Below the pieces are notes generated by a model. It searched no databases, had not been told where the DNA came from, and saw only the letters and a list, made by a program, of their open reading frames with translations. From the NCBI GenBank assembly GCA_964472315.1, contig CAYYJS010000087.1:1-7613 (forward strand): DNA of 7,613 nt, written 5' to 3'. This document shows positions 6,929-7,613 of the stretch, piece by piece (positions within the stretch are counted from its first letter, which is position 1; each line of letters opens with the position of its first letter). Both the position numbers and the translations under genes were made by a program. This DNA is from CAYYJS01 sp964472315 (GTDB lineage Bacteria > Verrucomicrobiota > Kiritimatiellia > UBA8416).

Positions 6929-6948
6929 CAGCGCTAGTGATGTATAAT
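6923..6948 (+). promoter_or_regulatory. Likely vapBC promoter, consensus hexamers with a short spacer
   Basis: A perfect -35 TTGACA (6923-6928) and a perfect -10 TATAAT (6943-6948) lie just upstream of vapB. The spacer is only 14 nt, shorter than the usual 16-18, so the promoter could be weak unless activated or distorted, or one hexamer may not be the one used. The location 27 bp before the vapB start and the overlap with inverted repeats support a regulated promoter. Confidence 0.6.
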
Positions 6949-6962
6949 GATGCTGTATACAT
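6940..6962. promoter_or_regulatory. Inverted repeat overlapping the -10: candidate VapB/VapBC operator
   Basis: ATGTATA (6940-6946) and TATACAT (6956-6962) form a perfect 7-bp inverted repeat with a 9-bp spacer. The left arm covers most of the -10 hexamer. Ribbon-helix-helix antitoxins commonly bind such palindromes in their own promoter as dimers, with the toxin as co-repressor. The binding itself is inferred. Confidence 0.6.
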
Positions 6963-6963
6963 T

Positions 6964-6969
6964 GGAGGT
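6964..6969 (+). promoter_or_regulatory. Strong ribosome binding site of vapB
   Basis: GGAGGT (6964-6969) lies 5 nt before ATG 6975 and fixes this start over the in-frame ATG at 6984. It is much stronger than the GGAG before vapC, which would favour making more antitoxin than toxin. Confidence 0.8.
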
Positions 6970-6974
6970 GCCAT

Positions 6975-7208
6975 ATGGTGCGCATGCAAGTGTATCTGAC
7001 AGAGGAAGAGAGAGGCGCACTGACGGCCATTGCCGCATCCACGGGGAAGAAGCATGCGCAACTCATTCGCGAAGCCGTGGACCGCTTCATCGAATTGGCC
7101 AGCGGGAGTCGCCGGAAGTCCGTGCTGACCCATGCAGCCGGCATGTGGCAAGATCGCGACGATCTGCCTGACTTTCATGCGGCTCGCCGCACCTGGGACA
7201 GGAGTTGA
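6975..7208 (+). CDS. vapB: VapB-type ribbon-helix-helix antitoxin
   Basis: The 77-residue product should bind and inhibit the VapC toxin encoded next to it and repress the shared promoter. Residues 2-42 fit a CopG/Arc-type ribbon-helix-helix: strand VRMQVYL (2-8), helix from TEEERGALTAIAAST (9-23), turn GKK, and a second helix HAQLIREAVDRFIELA (27-42). The C-terminal part AGMWQDRDDLPDFHAARRTWDR (55-76) resembles the toxin-wrapping tail of VapB proteins, rich in Trp, Asp and Arg. The stop lies 4 bp before the vapC start, the usual antitoxin-first order. G+C in a middle block (7021-7080) is about 62%, lower than in the importer genes. Confidence 0.88.
   Translation: MVRMQVYLTEEERGALTAIAASTGKKHAQLIREAVDRFIELASGSRRKSVLTHAAGMWQDRDDLPDFHAARRTWDRS
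7201..7204 (+). promoter_or_regulatory. Ribosome binding site of vapC within the vapB end
   Basis: GGAG (7201-7204) lies 8 nt before GTG 7213. It supports the GTG start over the longer reading frame that opens at 7132 inside vapB. Confidence 0.6.
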
Positions 7209-7212
7209 CGCC

Positions 7213-7599
7213 GTGGCAAAGCCAGTCCTTGTCGACACAGACGTTATGGTGGATTTTCTTCGAGGGCATCCTGAAGCTGTATCTCTGGTGCAGAGTCAGT
7301 CGGTTCGAATTATTCTTTCCAGCATCGTCGTGGCGGAACTCTATGCCGGCGTGAGAGGAAATGACGAATTGAACACGTTGGATGACCTTGTTTCTTTGTT
7401 TCGCGTGGTTCCCGTTTCGCCGACGCTTGCAAGAGTGGGTGGTCTTTTCAAGAGAGACTATGCAAAATCCCATGGTATCGGCCTGGCCGACGGCATCATC
7501 GCTGCGACAGCCCAAGCTGAAAACGCAGAGTTGAAGACCCTCAACACCAAGCACTACCCCATGATCACGGGTTTGACGCCTCCCTACATGAAGACGTAA
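7213..7599 (+). CDS. vapC: VapC-type PIN-domain ribonuclease toxin
   Basis: The 128-residue product is a Mg2+-dependent endoribonuclease of the PIN family. VapC toxins typically cut tRNA or rRNA and halt translation until VapB neutralises them. The acidic residues are present: Asp8 in LVDTDVMVDFLRG (6-18), Glu42 in SSIVVAELYAGVRG (36-49), and Asp93 in IGLADGIIAATA (89-100). The closing motif LKTLNTKHYPMI (107-118) has Asn111 where the fourth metal-site residue usually lies. The length is typical. The start is taken as GTG 7213, giving MAKPVLVDTDV; the upstream extension would read through vapB in another frame and lacks family similarity. G+C is about 50-53% in blocks 7261-7380, well below the importer genes, suggesting transfer. 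The active site looks intact, so it is probably functional. Confidence 0.92.
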   Translation: MAKPVLVDTDVMVDFLRGHPEAVSLVQSQSVRIILSSIVVAELYAGVRGNDELNTLDDLVSLFRVVPVSPTLARVGGLFKRDYAKSHGIGLADGIIAATAQAENAELKTLNTKHYPMITGLTPPYMKT

Positions 7600-7613
7600 G
7601 CGACCAACAACCT

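Noticed and set aside
7087..7554. Minus-strand open frame of 155 codons opposite vapBC
   Set aside because: It runs antisense to intact VapB and VapC coding sequence with conserved catalytic residues, and it shows no domain of its own.

Overview
The window is GC-rich, double-stranded chromosomal-type DNA from a bacterium. A 60-base block inside the permease gene (6481-6540) counts to about 77% G+C. The genes carry Gram-negative logic: a CsgG-like exported lipoprotein and a periplasmic-binding-protein importer. The large substrate-binding protein with a long C-terminal extension, and the overall composition, remind me of PVC-type bacteria (Verrucomicrobiota, Kiritimatiellota, Lentisphaerota). 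That is an impression from family memory, and nothing in the window proves the phylum.

Layout, left to right. Positions 41-1084 (minus strand) encode an RluA-family pseudouridine synthase. A 90-bp divergent intergenic region with a bulged hairpin separates it from the plus-strand genes. Positions 1175-2149 encode a CsgG-domain lipoprotein with an FlgT-C-like tail. After 40 bp comes a tightly packed ABC importer operon: ATPase (2190-3284), solute-binding protein (3281-5107) and fused two-domain permease (5104-6810). Both junctions in the operon are 4-base ATGA overlaps. The set fits the ferric-iron (FbpABC/AfuABC-like) importer family, although the binding protein is much larger than usual. 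The 40-bp gap makes it possible, but not certain, that the lipoprotein gene is co-transcribed with the importer.

After a 164-bp intergenic region comes a type II toxin-antitoxin pair: vapB (6975-7208, ribbon-helix-helix) and vapC (7213-7599, PIN-domain RNase). Its G+C is clearly lower (about 50-53% in blocks of vapC), which suggests a later acquisition. The intergenic region holds an imperfect GC-rich hairpin just after the importer, then a promoter with consensus -35 and -10 hexamers. The -10 lies in a 7-bp inverted repeat and the -35 is one arm of a second inverted repeat. This is the layout expected for autorepression by VapB or VapBC.

I found no rRNA, tRNA, CRISPR array, insertion sequence or phage gene. 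I do not see a clearly new defence or metabolic system. The most unusual items are the enlarged binding protein and the double-dyad vapBC control region.
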